Part shown: in pieces, positions 36,088 to 47,469 of the stretch
How positions within the stretch are numbered: position 1 is the first letter of the stretch
How the letters are laid out: each line of letters starts with the position of its first letter
NCBI GenBank assembly: GCA_014529385.2
Contig: CM043960.1
Coordinates: 71,744,910-71,808,909 of the forward strand
Reading direction: 5' to 3'
Length of the DNA stretch: 64,000 bases
From: Adiantum capillus-veneris
Taxonomy: Eukaryota; Streptophyta; Polypodiopsida; Polypodiales; Pteridaceae
Position numbers and translations under genes: made by a program
The notes under the pieces: generated by a model
The model's input: the letters and a program-made list of their open reading frames with translations, nothing else
What the model was told of the DNA's origin: nothing
Database searches by the model: none

Positions 36088-36625
36088 TTCACACTGTAAA
36101 CTACCTCACATTCTCTAGTCATGCCCAATCTCTGCACACCTCGGTCTAGAGGTGCACGAAGATCAGAACCACCGGGTTATAATCTCATCTTTATTGGTCA
36201 ATGCCTATATTTGTGGGTACAAGAAATCTACACACCCACGTCTACATGATAGTGCATGTAGTGGAAAAAACCCCTTTGCCTCTTCTCTGGCTGTAGCATT
36301 TCACAGCATCTTAACATCTTTTCACAGTAGATCTTTTCACCGTTCGTCTAACTCTAATTTTTTTACCGTAATCTCGAAGTTAGACTCTAATATAAAAACT
36401 CAATCCAAAATCTTATCTTAAATCTAACCTAATTGAACATGTGGTGATTCGCTCCATTGAAGGGTAAAAGACATACCAATGGGGCTACTAGCTGTGTAGA
36501 TGTGAAAAGGAGAGAATGTAATTTGAATGATTTCATCTTTCCCCACACACAATTTAGAGAGTGAGAGAGAGAGAAAAGAGATTGTGTACATCATTTCAAA
36601 GGGCATCAGCCTTCAAGTGTCATTT

Positions 36626-36690
<65 letters not shown>
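36046..36690 (+). repeat. (CT)n microsatellites inside the CACTA element
   Basis: Perfect CT runs lie at 36046-36084 and 36629-36690, separated by noncoding DNA. Confidence 0.95.
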
Positions 36691-36692
<2 letters not shown>

Positions 36693-37389
36693 GTCTAATA
36701 TATATATATGTATGCAATAACAAAAAAGGCACATTTTTCTCCCCTTCAAACCTTCTCCACAAAAAGTGGCCTTTCTCTAAAGAATATTCCTATAAAAAGT
36801 CTTGTAAGAGTATCATTTGTCCATTAATTAAAAAGCTTTCTTTTGTGTCCTTGCAAAGCTAGAAAGCCCCCCCTCCTCCCAAAAATAAAAAATAAATAGA
36901 ACAGTGTTTGCTCCTTTTTGCCTATAATTATCCTCCTTAAAACATTTCATAGGTCCACTCTGGAAGATAAGACATTTATGTAGGCAAGAACCTACGTTGA
37001 AAAGAAGTCTTGTGCTGACCTCTTGTGATTCTCTACAGGTAGAGTGAGATTTCCCTTATGGGATTTCCAAAGCTACCCATCAAAGCTAGTATTAAACTCT
37101 TGCATTGAAGTATTTGTATATGTGAGGCCCATTCAAATCTACACAACTGTTGTATGCGGCCCATCACTTGCTTCCCCTCAAGGGTCATAATGGTCTCATC
37201 GGACATACGATTGATGAGGTAGGCGTATCACTTTGGCATGTCCCTCCCGTGAACTATAGCAACCCTATCCGATGAATGCTCATCATCTAGGCCTCTAGGT
37301 GACCCTGACATAGTGTTCGAGTCACTCCTAAGCATCTCCGACGCAGTGACCGAGACACCGGCCACTCTCAAACGCGTAGGCAGTATAAT

Positions 37390-37740
37390 CCTTCGGTGTA
37401 CTCAAAATAAACATAAATCTAATCTAATCTAACTTAAATAAACCTAAATCTAATCTAATGTAAATCTAAATCTAACCTTATCTTAAACGATAAAAAGAAG
37501 AAAATGGTATAATCTTTCTATCACCCAAGTGTGGTAGATTGGTTATGCCATTTCCCTCTTCAATAACCGGTAAATAACGTAAATAAACCTAAATCTAATC
37601 TAATATAACATAAATTTAAATCTAACGTAAATAAACCTAAATCTAATCAAACGTAAATCTAACTAAAAATAAACCTAAATTTAATCTAATTTAACTTAAA
37701 TTAAGCTAAATCTAATTTAACGTAAGTCTACATCTAACCT
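37390..37740 (+). repeat. Degenerate short tandem repeat (TAAATCTAATC-like)
   Basis: Dozens of variants of AAATCTAATCTAAC and AAATAAACCTAAATCTAATC fill two blocks (37390-37490 and 37570-37740). The second block interrupts the first tRNA-like unit at about 37575. Confidence 0.85.
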
Positions 37741-37982
37741 AATCTTTAACATCTTTTGGGATAGTTTCCTACGACGTTAAAACTCTCTTCTTCTTGTGTG
37801 TAGGTGTGTGTGTGCCAATAAAAAGAGAAAAATGGTATAACCTTTCTATCACCCAAGTGTGGTAGATTGGTTATGCCATTTCCCTCTTGAATAACAGGTT
37901 TTGAGTTCAACTACTCGTCAGCTAGATCTTTAGGTCTCTTTAATTAGTTTCCTACGACGTTAAATTAAACTCTCTTCTTCTC

Positions 37983-38016
<34 letters not shown>

Positions 38017-38175
38017 ACACCAATAAAAATGTGAGAAAAATGGTATAACTTTTCTATCACCGAAGTGTGATAGATTGGTTATGTCATTTCCCTCATGAAT
38101 AACAGGTCTTGAGTTCAACTCCTGTCGACTAGATCTTTAAGGTCTCTTGGGATAGTTTCCTACGATGTTAAGACT
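37500..38175 (+). repeat. Three tandem units with tRNA-like A and B boxes (SINE-like)
   Basis: Units start near 37500, 37828 and 38034 with a GAGAAAAATGGTATAAC-like head. Each contains TGGTAGATTGG or a one-base variant. Units 2 and 3 have, 33-35 bases later, AGTTCAACTC followed by a CTxGTC end. These resemble pol III A box (TGGCNNAGTGG) and B box (GGTTCGANTCC) at tRNA spacing. A common body (GGGATAGTTTCCTACGAYGTTA, then CTCTCTTCTTCTT) leads into (GT)n or (CT)n. Unit 1 is split by the short repeat block. Tandem SINE heads are plausible, but no poly(A) tail or target duplication was seen. Confidence 0.5.
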
Positions 38176-38191
38176 CTCTTCTTCTTCTTCT

Positions 38192-38244
<53 letters not shown>

Positions 38245-38311
38245 CCTCTCTCAATGTGTGTGTGCATTCTTTGTTTATGCATGTGTGTGTGCGTGTTTTG
38301 TTTATGCTTGT

Positions 38312-38346
<35 letters not shown>

Positions 38347-38352
38347 AACACA

Positions 38353-38384
<32 letters not shown>

Positions 38385-38454
38385 GAGAGAGAAAGAGGGG
38401 AAGGGAACATGAGAGTGAGGAGAGGGAAGGAGCATACCTGGCTCTCCTTCCTCT

Positions 38455-38500
<46 letters not shown>

Positions 38501-38520
38501 AGAAGAAAGAGAGAGAGAGA
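37985..38520 (+). repeat. Cluster of (GT)n, (CT)n and (GA)n microsatellites
   Basis: GT at 37985-38015, CT at 38195-38240, CT at 38313-38342, TG and GA at 38353-38400, GT at 38459-38499, then GA at 38509-38522. They lie between the SINE-like units and the right subterminal repeats. Confidence 0.93.
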
Positions 38521-38614
38521 GGGAGAGCACGCGTTACCTTGCTTGCTTGAGCACGCACTGAAAACTCAGATCTGAGATCTGAGTTTTCGGACGCTCTCGG
38601 TTATTTTTTTTTAG

Positions 38615-38735
38615 CCCCGACGGCGTCGCTGTAGGCGTCGCTAAGTTACAAGTAACTTAGCGACGCTCATAGTGATGCCTATAGCGACGCCGTGGTTTTT
38701 CACATTTGAGTGTCGCACTACGAGCATCGCTACTA
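38615..38735. repeat. Right subterminal repeats of the CACTA element
   Basis: GCGTCGCT and AGCGACGC-type motifs in both orientations, matching those at 31310-31530, next to the terminal inverted repeat. Confidence 0.85.
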
Positions 38736-38967
38736 TTAAGTACCTCTTGTAGTGTAGAGATAATGTCATAAAAGTTGTATGAACCAGGTTGTAAGCTTAA
38801 AGATGCATTTAAGGCAAATTCTCAAGAGTTTGCATAACTCAGATTATTTACATTTTCTTGAGAATTTAGGCCAAATCAAGTTTTGACTTGACTCACATGC
38901 TTAAAACAAGTCATAAAAAGACTATTCATTGAAAAAATTACAAAAAGTGTTCATTTTAGGCTAAAAG

Positions 38968-39562
38968 TAAATAATCATGATTATTTAGTTTCAGCTCAAA
39001 AAACCAAGGTTGATACCAGAGACTCTATGCATGATTACAAACTTCTTTTCTAAAGGCTCATAGAATTTGGATCACAGAACTTACCAAAACCTTGATAAAA
39101 ATTGAAATCTGTACTGATTGTCGAGAAATTGAGTTTGAGTTGGTAATCTTGCTCAAATTTAGTGAAACTTTATTCAGAGGCTTAGATTGAAGGGTTTAAC
39201 ATGTGTATATGCTCAGATGACCAAAAAGATGTAAAAATTTGCTAGAAGTAAATAATTGCGATTATTTACTTTCAGTTTATTTTTCAACTTTTTTGATCAA
39301 CTAAGCATACCACAAGTTTTATCATGTTGTATTGAGCACTCATAGCAAATTTGGTAAGATTTGGATCATTAAAGTGGAAATTGTGGCCAGATTTAAAAAG
39401 TCAGTTTGCAAACACAAAACTTTTGATAAATTGAGTAGAATTTATTCAAACTTGGTGAAACTTGGCTAGGGACCTGAAGTTGAGTTACTTAACCAATTTG
39501 TATCAACATTTTGGCAAATTGTTGTAAAAATTTCTCAGAAGTAAATAATCACGACTATTTAC
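38968..39562. repeat. Leader palindrome array (three copies, about 285-bp spacing)
   Basis: TAAATAATCATGATTATTTA (38968-38987) is a perfect palindrome. AAGTAAATAAT, 4 bases, ATTATTTACTT lies at 39246-39271. GTAAATA, 8 bases, TATTTAC lies at 39541-39562. A half copy lies near 38841. The sequence between copies repeats a GATTTGGATCA-type segment, so these are diverged tandem units of about 285-295 bp. They stand in the gypsy leader just before gag. Confidence 0.8.
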
Positions 39563-39729
39563 ATCTGCTCCAGAATTGAACATTGTTGTACAATTGAGTA
39601 TACCACCAGGTCAAGCATATCAAGTAGACTTCACAAATCAAATTTGGTGAAATTTGGATGACAAAAGTGAGACTTAAGCCAGATTCTTGAAAACTGAGTC
39701 TGTGGACACTGTTAAACAAAGGAAAAGCA

Positions 39730-40620
39730 ATGGTGAATGTAGTCCAAGTGATGCCTAGTAGCTCTTCAGAGAGTGAACCTAGTGTTCCAATCAAGATGAT
39801 CACTAGAGACCAAGCTAAGAAAAAGAAACATAACTCCTCATATGAATCAAATAATACTAAAATTTTCTCTCAAAAGACCAAGAAAATAAGAAGTCAAAGG
39901 TATGAGATGAGAAAACAAAAACAAAAGGACAAAATTGAGAAAAAAACCAAGAAACTAATCCAGGAAAGAGTGAAAGAAACTGGGAGTGAAATCAAAGAAA
40001 CCAAAATGAAATCCGGAGCATCAATTTTGGTAGACAAATTTTTTGAGCCAATCAATGCAGCCTTGGAAGCTTTCCAAGCGGGACTTAAAGGAGGCCGAAA
40101 CATGGAAAACAAATGGAAAAACTATCCTTCTCCAGATATGGAAGCAGCTAAGCTGAAAGCTTATAAAAAATTGGTAAGAATTACTCAGGAGTTGGTGGAA
40201 AAACAAAAAACCAAGCTTGAGAGTATAGCAAAATCGGAGGAGCTTGTGGTAGAAACAAATAAAGAAAAATCCAATGTGGTGGTAGAATCCCACCTTGAAA
40301 CTAAAGAGCCAAAACTCATAGTGCCTCACATTGAAGATGCTTTAAATGGAATTCCATTCGTGAAGGAAGACTGGCCAGAATATTTATGGAAAAAAGTGAA
40401 AGAGATAAATGATGGGAGCATAACTTTGAAGTCAACTCCTATAGAGGAAGTTTGGTTAGACAATTTACCTCCTAATATGGACAATGATATCCAATCCTTG
40501 TATGGGGAATACGGATCTGAAGCATCAAGAATGTCTAGACCAATGACTCTAAAAACACTATCGTCTTACTTAGGAGACAACGAAGAAGAATCCATAGTGT
40601 GTAAAACCACTCAGATATAA
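39730..40620 (+). CDS. gag-like N-terminal polyprotein region of the giant gypsy element
   Basis: A 296-residue frame from ATG 39730 to TAA 40618-40620. It begins with a Ser/Glu stretch, then very Lys-rich coiled coil (residues about 30-95, KKKKHN, KQKQKDKIEKKTKKLIQERV). A helical middle follows (ILVDKFFEPINAALEAFQAG) and an acidic C-terminus (PLEEVWLDNLPPN-like, here PIEEVWLDNLPPNMDNDIQS). No CCHC knuckle is seen. After the single TAA the same frame continues into the protease, so gag and pol were probably one frame or used stop suppression. The assignment to gag rests on position before the protease. Confidence 0.6.
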   Translation: MVNVVQVMPSSSSESEPSVPIKMITRDQAKKKKHNSSYESNNTKIFSQKTKKIRSQRYEMRKQKQKDKIEKKTKKLIQERVKETGSEIKETKMKSGASILVDKFFEPINAALEAFQAGLKGGRNMENKWKNYPSPDMEAAKLKAYKKLVRITQELVEKQKTKLESIAKSEELVVETNKEKSNVVVESHLETKEPKLIVPHIEDALNGIPFVKEDWPEYLWKKVKEINDGSITLKSTPIEEVWLDNLPPNMDNDIQSLYGEYGSEASRMSRPMTLKTLSSYLGDNEEESIVCKTTQI

Positions 40621-41505
40621 AGAGCAGAACAAACCCTGGAGGTGGAGAACATCCATTCAATCATGTCAACGAACATTCAATGTACTCTTACCTTGGGAGA
40701 ACTAGTAAAAATCAGACTATATTTATGGAATGATTTACAGAAAACTTTAGAGAAAGTAGGGATAACAGATCTAATCGCAAAAAATTTGGGGAAATTGAAA
40801 CATGAAATGGATAACAAGGAGATTAGATCCGTCCCTATGAACAAAGTTGGAGAATACTATAAAGGGGAAGAAGGAAACACAACCCTTCCGGTAAGATATA
40901 ATGATGTAGAAACCATGGCAATACTAGACAGTGGGGCAGGCATAGCCATAGCCACAGCCACAAAAGCAGTATGGTAATCATGGAAAAAACGGCCATTAGA
41001 CAAACTGGAATGAAATTGCAATTGGTGGATGGACACATAGGAAAACGCCTAGGACTGCTTGAAAAAGTGATAGTTAGTTCCTTTGTATTAATTATCAACA
41101 TACTTTTGCGATAGTAGAGTTTGGAAAGAAACTTAACTATGAAATCATCTTGGGAAGGCCATTCATGTGGCAAGTACAACTTATTCAAGATTGGGGAAAC
41201 AATTACCTGTATTTGAAGCAAGTGGGATCAATCACAAGGGTTAATATGAAAGATCACACTTATAGAGATGTAATGAAAACACCCATTCAAGAATTTGACT
41301 CACTCTCTTCAACTAAATCAAAGCTTCCATCTTGGTTAAACAAAGACACACCTATTTGGATGTGTGGAGCCTCAGAAAATGGGAGTTTAAAACGAGAGGA
41401 ATGTATCTTAGAAAGTGAAGCATATGTACTTGAACCCTTTCCGAAGCATTTGTTTGAGCCATTTGAGTATGTCAAATTTTGGCAACAATGGATATGTATG
41501 TGAAT
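40621..41505 (+). pseudogene. Retropepsin-type aspartic protease of the giant gypsy element
   Basis: In frame with the gag-like region after one stop. LPVRYNDVETMAILDSGAGI (about 40888-40947) holds the catalytic Asp-Ser-Gly. After frame changes come QTGMKLQLVDGHIGKRLGLL, HTFAIVEFGKKLNYEIILGR (flap side and the conserved I-L-G-R) and FMWQVQLIQDWGNNYLYLKQ. At least two shifts and two stops lie between 40975 and 41112. The protein would cut the gag-pol chain; it is broken here. Confidence 0.78.
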
Positions 41506-42273
41506 ACGTCTATGCCTACTCAATTTTGCAATGAGGATGGTTATGACATAATTCCAATACAAATGATCTCAACCCTTCACATTGAAGATAAAATTCAGGA
41601 ACCCAAGGACTTAATGAAAGTTCAACAAGTCTTTTTAGACCTCTATTATAATGCTATTGATGAGTTTGAAGAATATTCAGCTACATCCAATGATTCTGGG
41701 TCAAAAAAAGAACATGCTAGAGCACTAAAAGTTTTTTGACTTTCCAAACCAAAAAACAAGAATAAAGAAATGGTATAGAAATAAAAGAGACACAAGAAAC
41801 TTGAAATCTAGACCTATGCCATCAGTTTCTAGCAGAACACAGTTTCTGATGCAGATAGATGCACATGACTATGTCAAGGACAAAATCATGGGTAGATATC
41901 CTTCAGACAACAAACAAGGGACATCAAAAACAGCAAGAAAAATGAGAAAGAAAACTCAATCAAAACCTAAACACCAGGATGATGATTCATTCATGACACA
42001 AGTTGAACAAAAGAAGAAATATCAAGAGTTGAAGAAAGCTCTAAAGGAGATGTATACCACTGAAATGAAAACAACCAAGGAAGAGAATTAAGATGTAATG
42101 AGTGTTCCATCCCATTACAAGAAATATAATCTCCAAGACCGAAAGATCATAATCGAGCAACATGTCCGGGAACTAAGAAAACAAGGTGAGTCCTATGAAG
42201 GAGCCGAAATGCAAAGAAGATAGATCTTATTAAACCAAGGGAGGAGCCTAGATCTGCCTACATTGCAAATGAT
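41506..42273 (+). pseudogene. Spacer region between protease and reverse transcriptase
   Basis: Two open pieces (to 41739 and 41801-42091), hydrophilic. The first is acidic (LYYNAIDEFEEYSATSNDSG). The second is basic (TARKMRKKTQSKPKHQDDDS, then a Lys/Glu helix). No known domain. Its place between protease and RT fits a pol linker. Confidence 0.45.
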
Positions 42274-43100
42274 TTGACTGAAGAAGAAGAAGATCTTTTG
42301 CTAAGCTTACTGAAAGAATACCGAGATATCTTTGCTTGTTCTTATAAAGATCTCAAGGGTGTTGATCCAAAAATTTGTCAACATACCATACCTATGAGAG
42401 ATGATGCGAAGCCAAGTAGACAAGGCCCATATACTTATAAAGAAACCTTAGCTAGAAAGATAAAAGAAGAGATAGAAAAGCTCAAGGAAGCTAAATTCAT
42501 CTATGAAATTGAACACAAAGATTGGCTGTCTCCAATTGTGGTGGTACCCAAGAAAAATGGGAAATTAAGTCAATCTTTAAAAAGTGAATACAACCACCAT
42601 TAGAGATAACTACCCTCTTCCAATCACTGAGCATGTTTTAGAATGAGTTTTAGAAAAAGAATCTTATAGCTTCTTAGACGGCTTTTCGAGGTACAATCAA
42701 CTTTTGGTTGATCCCAAAGATCGGCATAAAATTGCCTTTGCAACTGAATGGGGTATTTTTGCCTATAGGGTTATGCCTTTTGGGTTAACAAATGCTCTTG
42801 CCACCTTTCAAAGATTGATGAGCCATGCCTTCAAAGAATATCTTAGGAATTTCTTGGAAGTATAAATGGATGATTTATGTGTACATTCATCAATCTGGGC
42901 TGATCATTTTGAACATCTCAAAAAGGTATTCGAAAAATGTAGACTTTAGGATTTTCTTAAATCCTGAAAAGTGCACCATTATAGACATACAAGGAAAAAT
43001 TCTTGGACATATAGTGTCTAAAAATGGCATAGCGGCCAATATAGAGAAAATTCATGTTATTGTTGAATTGCCTAAACCAAAGGGGTTCAAGGTTTCATGG
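42274..43100 (+). pseudogene. Reverse transcriptase of the giant gypsy element
   Basis: LSPIVVVPKKNGKL (fingers), a frameshift near 42575, then KVNTTTIRDNYPLPITEHVL, SYSFLDGFSRYNQLLVDPKD, IAFATEWGIFAYRVMPFGLT and the catalytic region MDDLCVHSS. The residue before MDD is a TAA at 42862-42864 (expected Tyr). The thumb-side segment is FFLNPEKCTIID-like (42940-42975), followed by GKILGHIVSKNGIAANIEKI. Every RT block can be placed, but at least three disruptions make it inactive. Confidence 0.88.
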
Positions 43101-43109
43101 GACATTGTG

Positions 43110-43735
43110 GATATTAAAAAAAATTCATTTACATGTATACTATAATCGCAAAACCCATGTATGGCTTGATTACACTCTTTATATGGACTGATGAGTGTGA
43201 AGAATCCTTCATGAAGCTTAAACAAGCTCTTACTTCAGCCCCAATATTGAAAGCACCAGATTGGAATAAGATATTCCATATACATGTTGATGCTTCCAAT
43301 TTTGCCATTAGATGTATATTAGCTCAACCAGGAGGCAAAAAAATTGACTTTCCTATTTATCATGCTAGTAGACAGTTGAATGTGGCAGAGAAGAATTATA
43401 CAAGCACTAAAAGGGAAGGATTAGGGATGATCTATGCCGTAAAAAACTATGTACATTACCTGCTAGCCAACAAATTTGTGTTCTTTGTGGACCACCAAGC
43501 TTTATTGTACTTGGTCAACAAGCCATGAAACACAAGAAGAATAGAGAGATGGTTCATCATTCTTTTGGAATTTGATTTTACTATAGTTGTAAAAAAGGGC
43601 ACCACACACCAAAGAGCAGATCATTTATCAAGGATTATTTCAAGAGAACCACCAAAAGGGGTAGATGATGATCTACGAGATGCATATCTATTCTTTGTAG
43701 AAATGATAGCTCATTGGTCAAAAGACATGGTTTGA
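43110..43735 (+). pseudogene. RNase H domain of the giant gypsy element
   Basis: Open from 43133 to a TGA at 43526-43528, then onward in the same frame to 43735. FIWTDECEESFMKLKQALTS and PILKAPDWNKIFHIHVDASN hold the first catalytic Asp. Next come DFPIYHASRQLNVAEKNYTS, TKREGLGMIYAVKNYVHYLL and FVDHQALLYLVNKP. After the stop come RIERWFIILLEFDFTIVVKK and THQRADHLSRI. This is the usual gypsy RNase H, followed by the integrase. Confidence 0.88.
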
Positions 43736-44219
43736 TTGATGACCATAGCTCAAGTGAATTCCCAAGTATCACTTCCTATTACACCAAGATTAATTGAGCA
43801 ATCGACTGTGTATCAATTACTAGCTGGAAGACTATACAAAAGAAATTGAGATGGAATATTGCTTTTGTGTATTAATCCTGAGGAGAAAACCCAATACCTA
43901 AGTCAAGCACACATTACCATAGTAGGACTTCAGTTGGCGGAAGACCAACTATGCAATGGATCTTGAGACTTGGAATATTTTGGCCAACCATGAGAAGTGA
44001 TGGTCACTCATTTGTGAAAAATCATCTTAAATTCCAGAATCAAGCACCCACCTCATGTGATACCTCATGTGACATTATTTTATATTTCACTTGTTCCTAA
44101 GTGGAGTAACCTAGTTACTTACTTCTCAAGTAAAATGTTTTCGGAGGATATGAGTAAATGCTGCCAAAGAGCTATTGAAACTGAAGCAAGAGACTATGCT
44201 CTTATTGGAAACCAATTGT

Positions 44220-45368
44220 ATTGAAGAGGAAAGGATCAACATTTGTGTCTCTGTGCAAATGAAGACAACAAGCACATGCTAGATTAGCTAGAGGTCACTT
44301 TTCTAGTGAAACCACCACTAGAGCAATTTTAATGGCAGGCATATGGTGGCCAACACTTTTTGCAGATGCCAAAGAATATGTTCAAAGGTTTTATGTATGC
44401 CAATGATAAAAAATGCCAGCATGCCTTTAAGACAAATGATGAGGGCTAGAGCTTTTGCAAAATGGGGCATAGATTTTGTCGGACCAATACAACTACCTCC
44501 TTATAGAACTCAAGCTCCATACATCATTGTAGCTACGAACTATTTGACCAAGTGGGTAGAGGCTAAGGCAACCAGAAAGAATGATGCTAGAACCACAACC
44601 ACATTCTTGTACGAGAATGTATTCACAAGATATGGACTTCCAATAGAGATTTTCAGTGAAAGGGGAGCTCATTTCCTCAATGAGGTAATCGAGTATCTAC
44701 TAAATGAATTTATGGTCATCCATAACAAATCTGCTCCATATCATCCACAAAAAAATGGACAAGCTAAGCACACGAATAAAATTTTTAGCTCGGTATTGAC
44801 TAAAGTGGTTAGTTCAGGACGAATTGATTGGGAAATGAATCTACACGCAGCTCTATGGGCTTATAGAGTTTCATTCAAGACAACTTTAAATGCTACACCC
44901 TTTAATATTCTTTATGGTCTTGATGCCATACTACCGATGGAATTTCTATTGCCAACACTAAGGGTAGCAAAAGATCTTGAGTGGATCGGACATGAATTGT
45001 CAGAGAGGCTTGAAGATTTTAAAAAGGTTGATGAGAAAAGGCTAACAGTTGTAGCTCACATCTATGCACAAAAATGAAAAAAAAAACATTTTTTTGATTC
45101 ACATCTAGTCACAAAAATCTTCAAAAAAGGGGACCCAGTTTTAGTCTATTCCCTTAAGCAACACAACCCCAAGTCCAAGACAAAGAAAAATGGACCATTT
45201 ATCATTGAAGACGTATCTGCAAGTGGAACAGTTAAGTTGTCCACACTAGATGGTGAACCAATGGCTAACTGGATTAGTGGATGCCGCTTAAAGAAGTACC
45301 ATTTGCCATTAACCAATGACTTGCTAGAGAAGATGCATGTAGCAAAGCAAAGAAAGATGAAAGGACAA
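44220..45368 (+). pseudogene. Integrase of the giant gypsy element, catalytic residues altered
   Basis: Zinc-binding part: ARGHFSSETTTRAILMAGIW, WPTLFADAKEYVQRFYVCQ (44277-44406; one Cys of the HHCC set is replaced by Phe). Core: FAKWGIDFVGPIQL (first Asp kept), then FSERGAHFLNEVIEYLLNEF, where the second catalytic Asp is Glu, and PYHPQKNGQAKHTNK, where the third catalytic Glu is Lys. WEMNLHAALWAYRVSFKTTL follows. After a shift near 45080 the C-terminal part reads FKKGDPVLVYSLKQHN, NGPFIIEDVSASGTVKLSTL and ISGCRLKKYHLP. No chromodomain is present. Two of three catalytic positions are changed, so it is inactive. Confidence 0.87.
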
Positions 45369-46598
45369 TTGGTTATTGATGAAGCTCAAGAAAAAGCTCG
45401 ACTTTGACTACTCAAGAGGACAGCTGCTTTGAAAAATCAACAAACACCTATTCCCATCAACACTTTGGAACCAAGTGGCAGAATATGGAAATTGAAGAAT
45501 GATGCAGTGTCAACGGATGATGAATGGCTGAATGGAATGGACCTTCGCATCAAAATACAACTGAACAATCATAGCACAAATGCATTGGTAAATACCGGAG
45601 CTCAAATGAATGCAGTCAGTTATTCCACTTACAAGAAAGTGACAAATTAGTCTTTAGCATCGGGCATATCTGCTATCAAAGGATGCAACCAAAACCCAAC
45701 ACCGGCATTGGGAGTAGTCAACTTGAATGAGATAGTACATGGATGTTCATGGCCTCATCAATTTTTATTCATACCAGATGAACATATGAATGAAACAATG
45801 ATTCTTGAAATCTCATGGATGCGAACATACAAGGGAGTACCAAATTGGGACACCAATCAACTTAAGCTATTAGTTAAAAGAGGACAACTCTTAATTCCAA
45901 TTGCACCGAGCAAAGAGGAAAGAAAAAGAGGTCACCCACAAAAGAAACTAGGAAGTAATCAATCTATATTCTCCTTTAGACAAGAAAATGCTACAAGTAG
46001 CATGCAAGGAGTCAGACAGATTTGGGTACCAAAAGCACAAATCAAGGACAATCTGTCTCAAATTTGGGTTCCTAAAAACTCATCTACCATACTGAAGAAA
46101 GTGTCACATCTAACGACTCAGACAAAAACATCTTTGAGAAGGGAAACTAGCACTCGATGGTTTTGGAAGCCAAAGGAGCATTTATCTTCTCCACCAAATG
46201 TAAAGCCAATGAATCAGTGGAAGGTTAAATCTCAAAAAACTCAACCACAACAGTTCACCAATGAAAAACCAAAATACCAATGGAGAGTTAAAGCTCAACA
46301 ACCATCATCATTGATACCTACACCTCAAGAAATCAGTGTGTCAAAGCATCCATATGGTACAATCAAACAAAGAGCACACAAATTACAGAATCTACTATTT
46401 AGAAAACATCAGCATGAAACCTCGACCACGGAAACCCTTGAGATAACTACTCAAGACCCAACTCTTGCACAATATACTGGTTTGAATTGTATTGACCTTG
46501 AAAGCATGATAGAGCCAACCAGGGCATTGTCAACTGGAAGCATCTCCCTGATGAGTGTAAATAGTGTATATACTATCAAAAAATACATTAAAAAATAG
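45369..46598 (+). pseudogene. Pol-tail extension with a second retropepsin-like domain
   Basis: The integrase C-terminal frame runs on through one TGA (near 45405) and one TAG (45648-45650) to a TAA at 46598. The first part, IKIQLNNHSTNALVNTGAQM then NAVSYSTYKKV, has the retropepsin strand, and the Asp-Thr-Gly-Ala position reads Asn-Thr-Gly-Ala. GVVNLNEIVHGCSWPHQFLF and NETMILEISWMRTYKGVPNW match the second half, where an I-L-G motif becomes ILE. The rest is basic, with recurring Trp units (QIWVPK twice, RWFWKPK, QWKVKSQ, QWRVKAQ). A second protease-like domain after integrase is unusual. It is probably non-catalytic even when undamaged; it might bind RNA or gag. Confidence 0.6.
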
Positions 46599-47469
46599 CC
46601 TTTCTTGCTTATTTTCATCAACTTTTCTTGATATTGGAACTTAAAAATGGAGAGATCCACCAAAAAGAAATAAAATAGTGTTCTTCAATGGATTTTCTTA
46701 ATAGTTGATTTTTCAATTTTCTTTTTTAGTGCATTTTATTATTTTCTTTGATTGTTCCAATAAATAGGTCAAAAATTAATAATAAATTGCAAATGAGCTC
46801 AGATGAAGAAATTGAAGATATGCTGATGATCAAAAGAACAACACGGACACGCACAAAAATTTTCAGTCAAAACGACAAACAGAAGTGGGATGCCTAAATT
46901 AGGCCGCCAAGGCTTGTTTCTGCAAATTCTCACAGAATGAGCTAACGGAGACATAGATTTCACAGCCTAGTAGGACTAATAAGGGAATCTTGGAAAAAAT
47001 AGTTTGGGAAGTTCGAGTATAGATATCCAAGGTAGTCCAAAATCACCTTATTTTCACTAGTCAGTCTTGGAGAAGAGAGCTCTCTACCTTCTTTGCATTG
47101 ATTTTTGGAGTCCATAGTCGCCCATTTTCAGTGCCGTCTCACACAAGACATGAGAGCTAAGTTCTAGAATTATCAAAGAAAGTTTCTATACGGTCGGGTA
47201 GCAACTCTAGGCCTAGGAAAAAACCCTAGAATCCCAGATGTGCATGAACTCCTACGACACAAAAAAGACCATATAGTGGACTGTGAGCTCAATCGAATCG
47301 GACAAGACTTGAACTATAGTATGCCCCTAGATAGTAGTTGTTGATAGTAGAACAACTCCATATCATTAGATGACCATTTGGCAGGGGTCAAGGGGGTTGC
47401 AAGTAAATAATCTAGGTTTTTGCCACATGACAAAATTGGATTCTGACTCCACTGGCAGCTTATAGAAAA

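Larger units (their letters stand above)
31288..38754 (-). mobile_element. Complete CACTA (En/Spm) transposon
   Basis: The ends are CACTACAAGAGGT (31288-31300) and its inverted copy ACCTCTTGTAGTG (38742-38754), flanked on both sides by TAG (31285-31287 and 38755-38757), the 3-bp target duplication of this superfamily. Subterminal regions repeat AGCGACGC-type motifs in both orientations. Genes inside read leftwards: an accessory protein of the plant En/Spm transposase family (31969-33302) and a TNP2-type transposase gene that lost its core (33871-35978). Clean ends and target duplication indicate a real insertion into the gypsy leader. With a dead transposase it could move only with help in trans. 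Confidence 0.95.

Noticed and set aside
37828-38120. tRNA genes
   Set aside because: A- and B-box-like motifs are present, but no acceptor stem or full cloverleaf can be drawn, so I only call SINE-like units.
38968-39562. Regularly spaced palindromes as a CRISPR array
   Set aside because: Spacing is about 285 bp, the intervening DNA is itself repeated, and the context is a plant retrotransposon.
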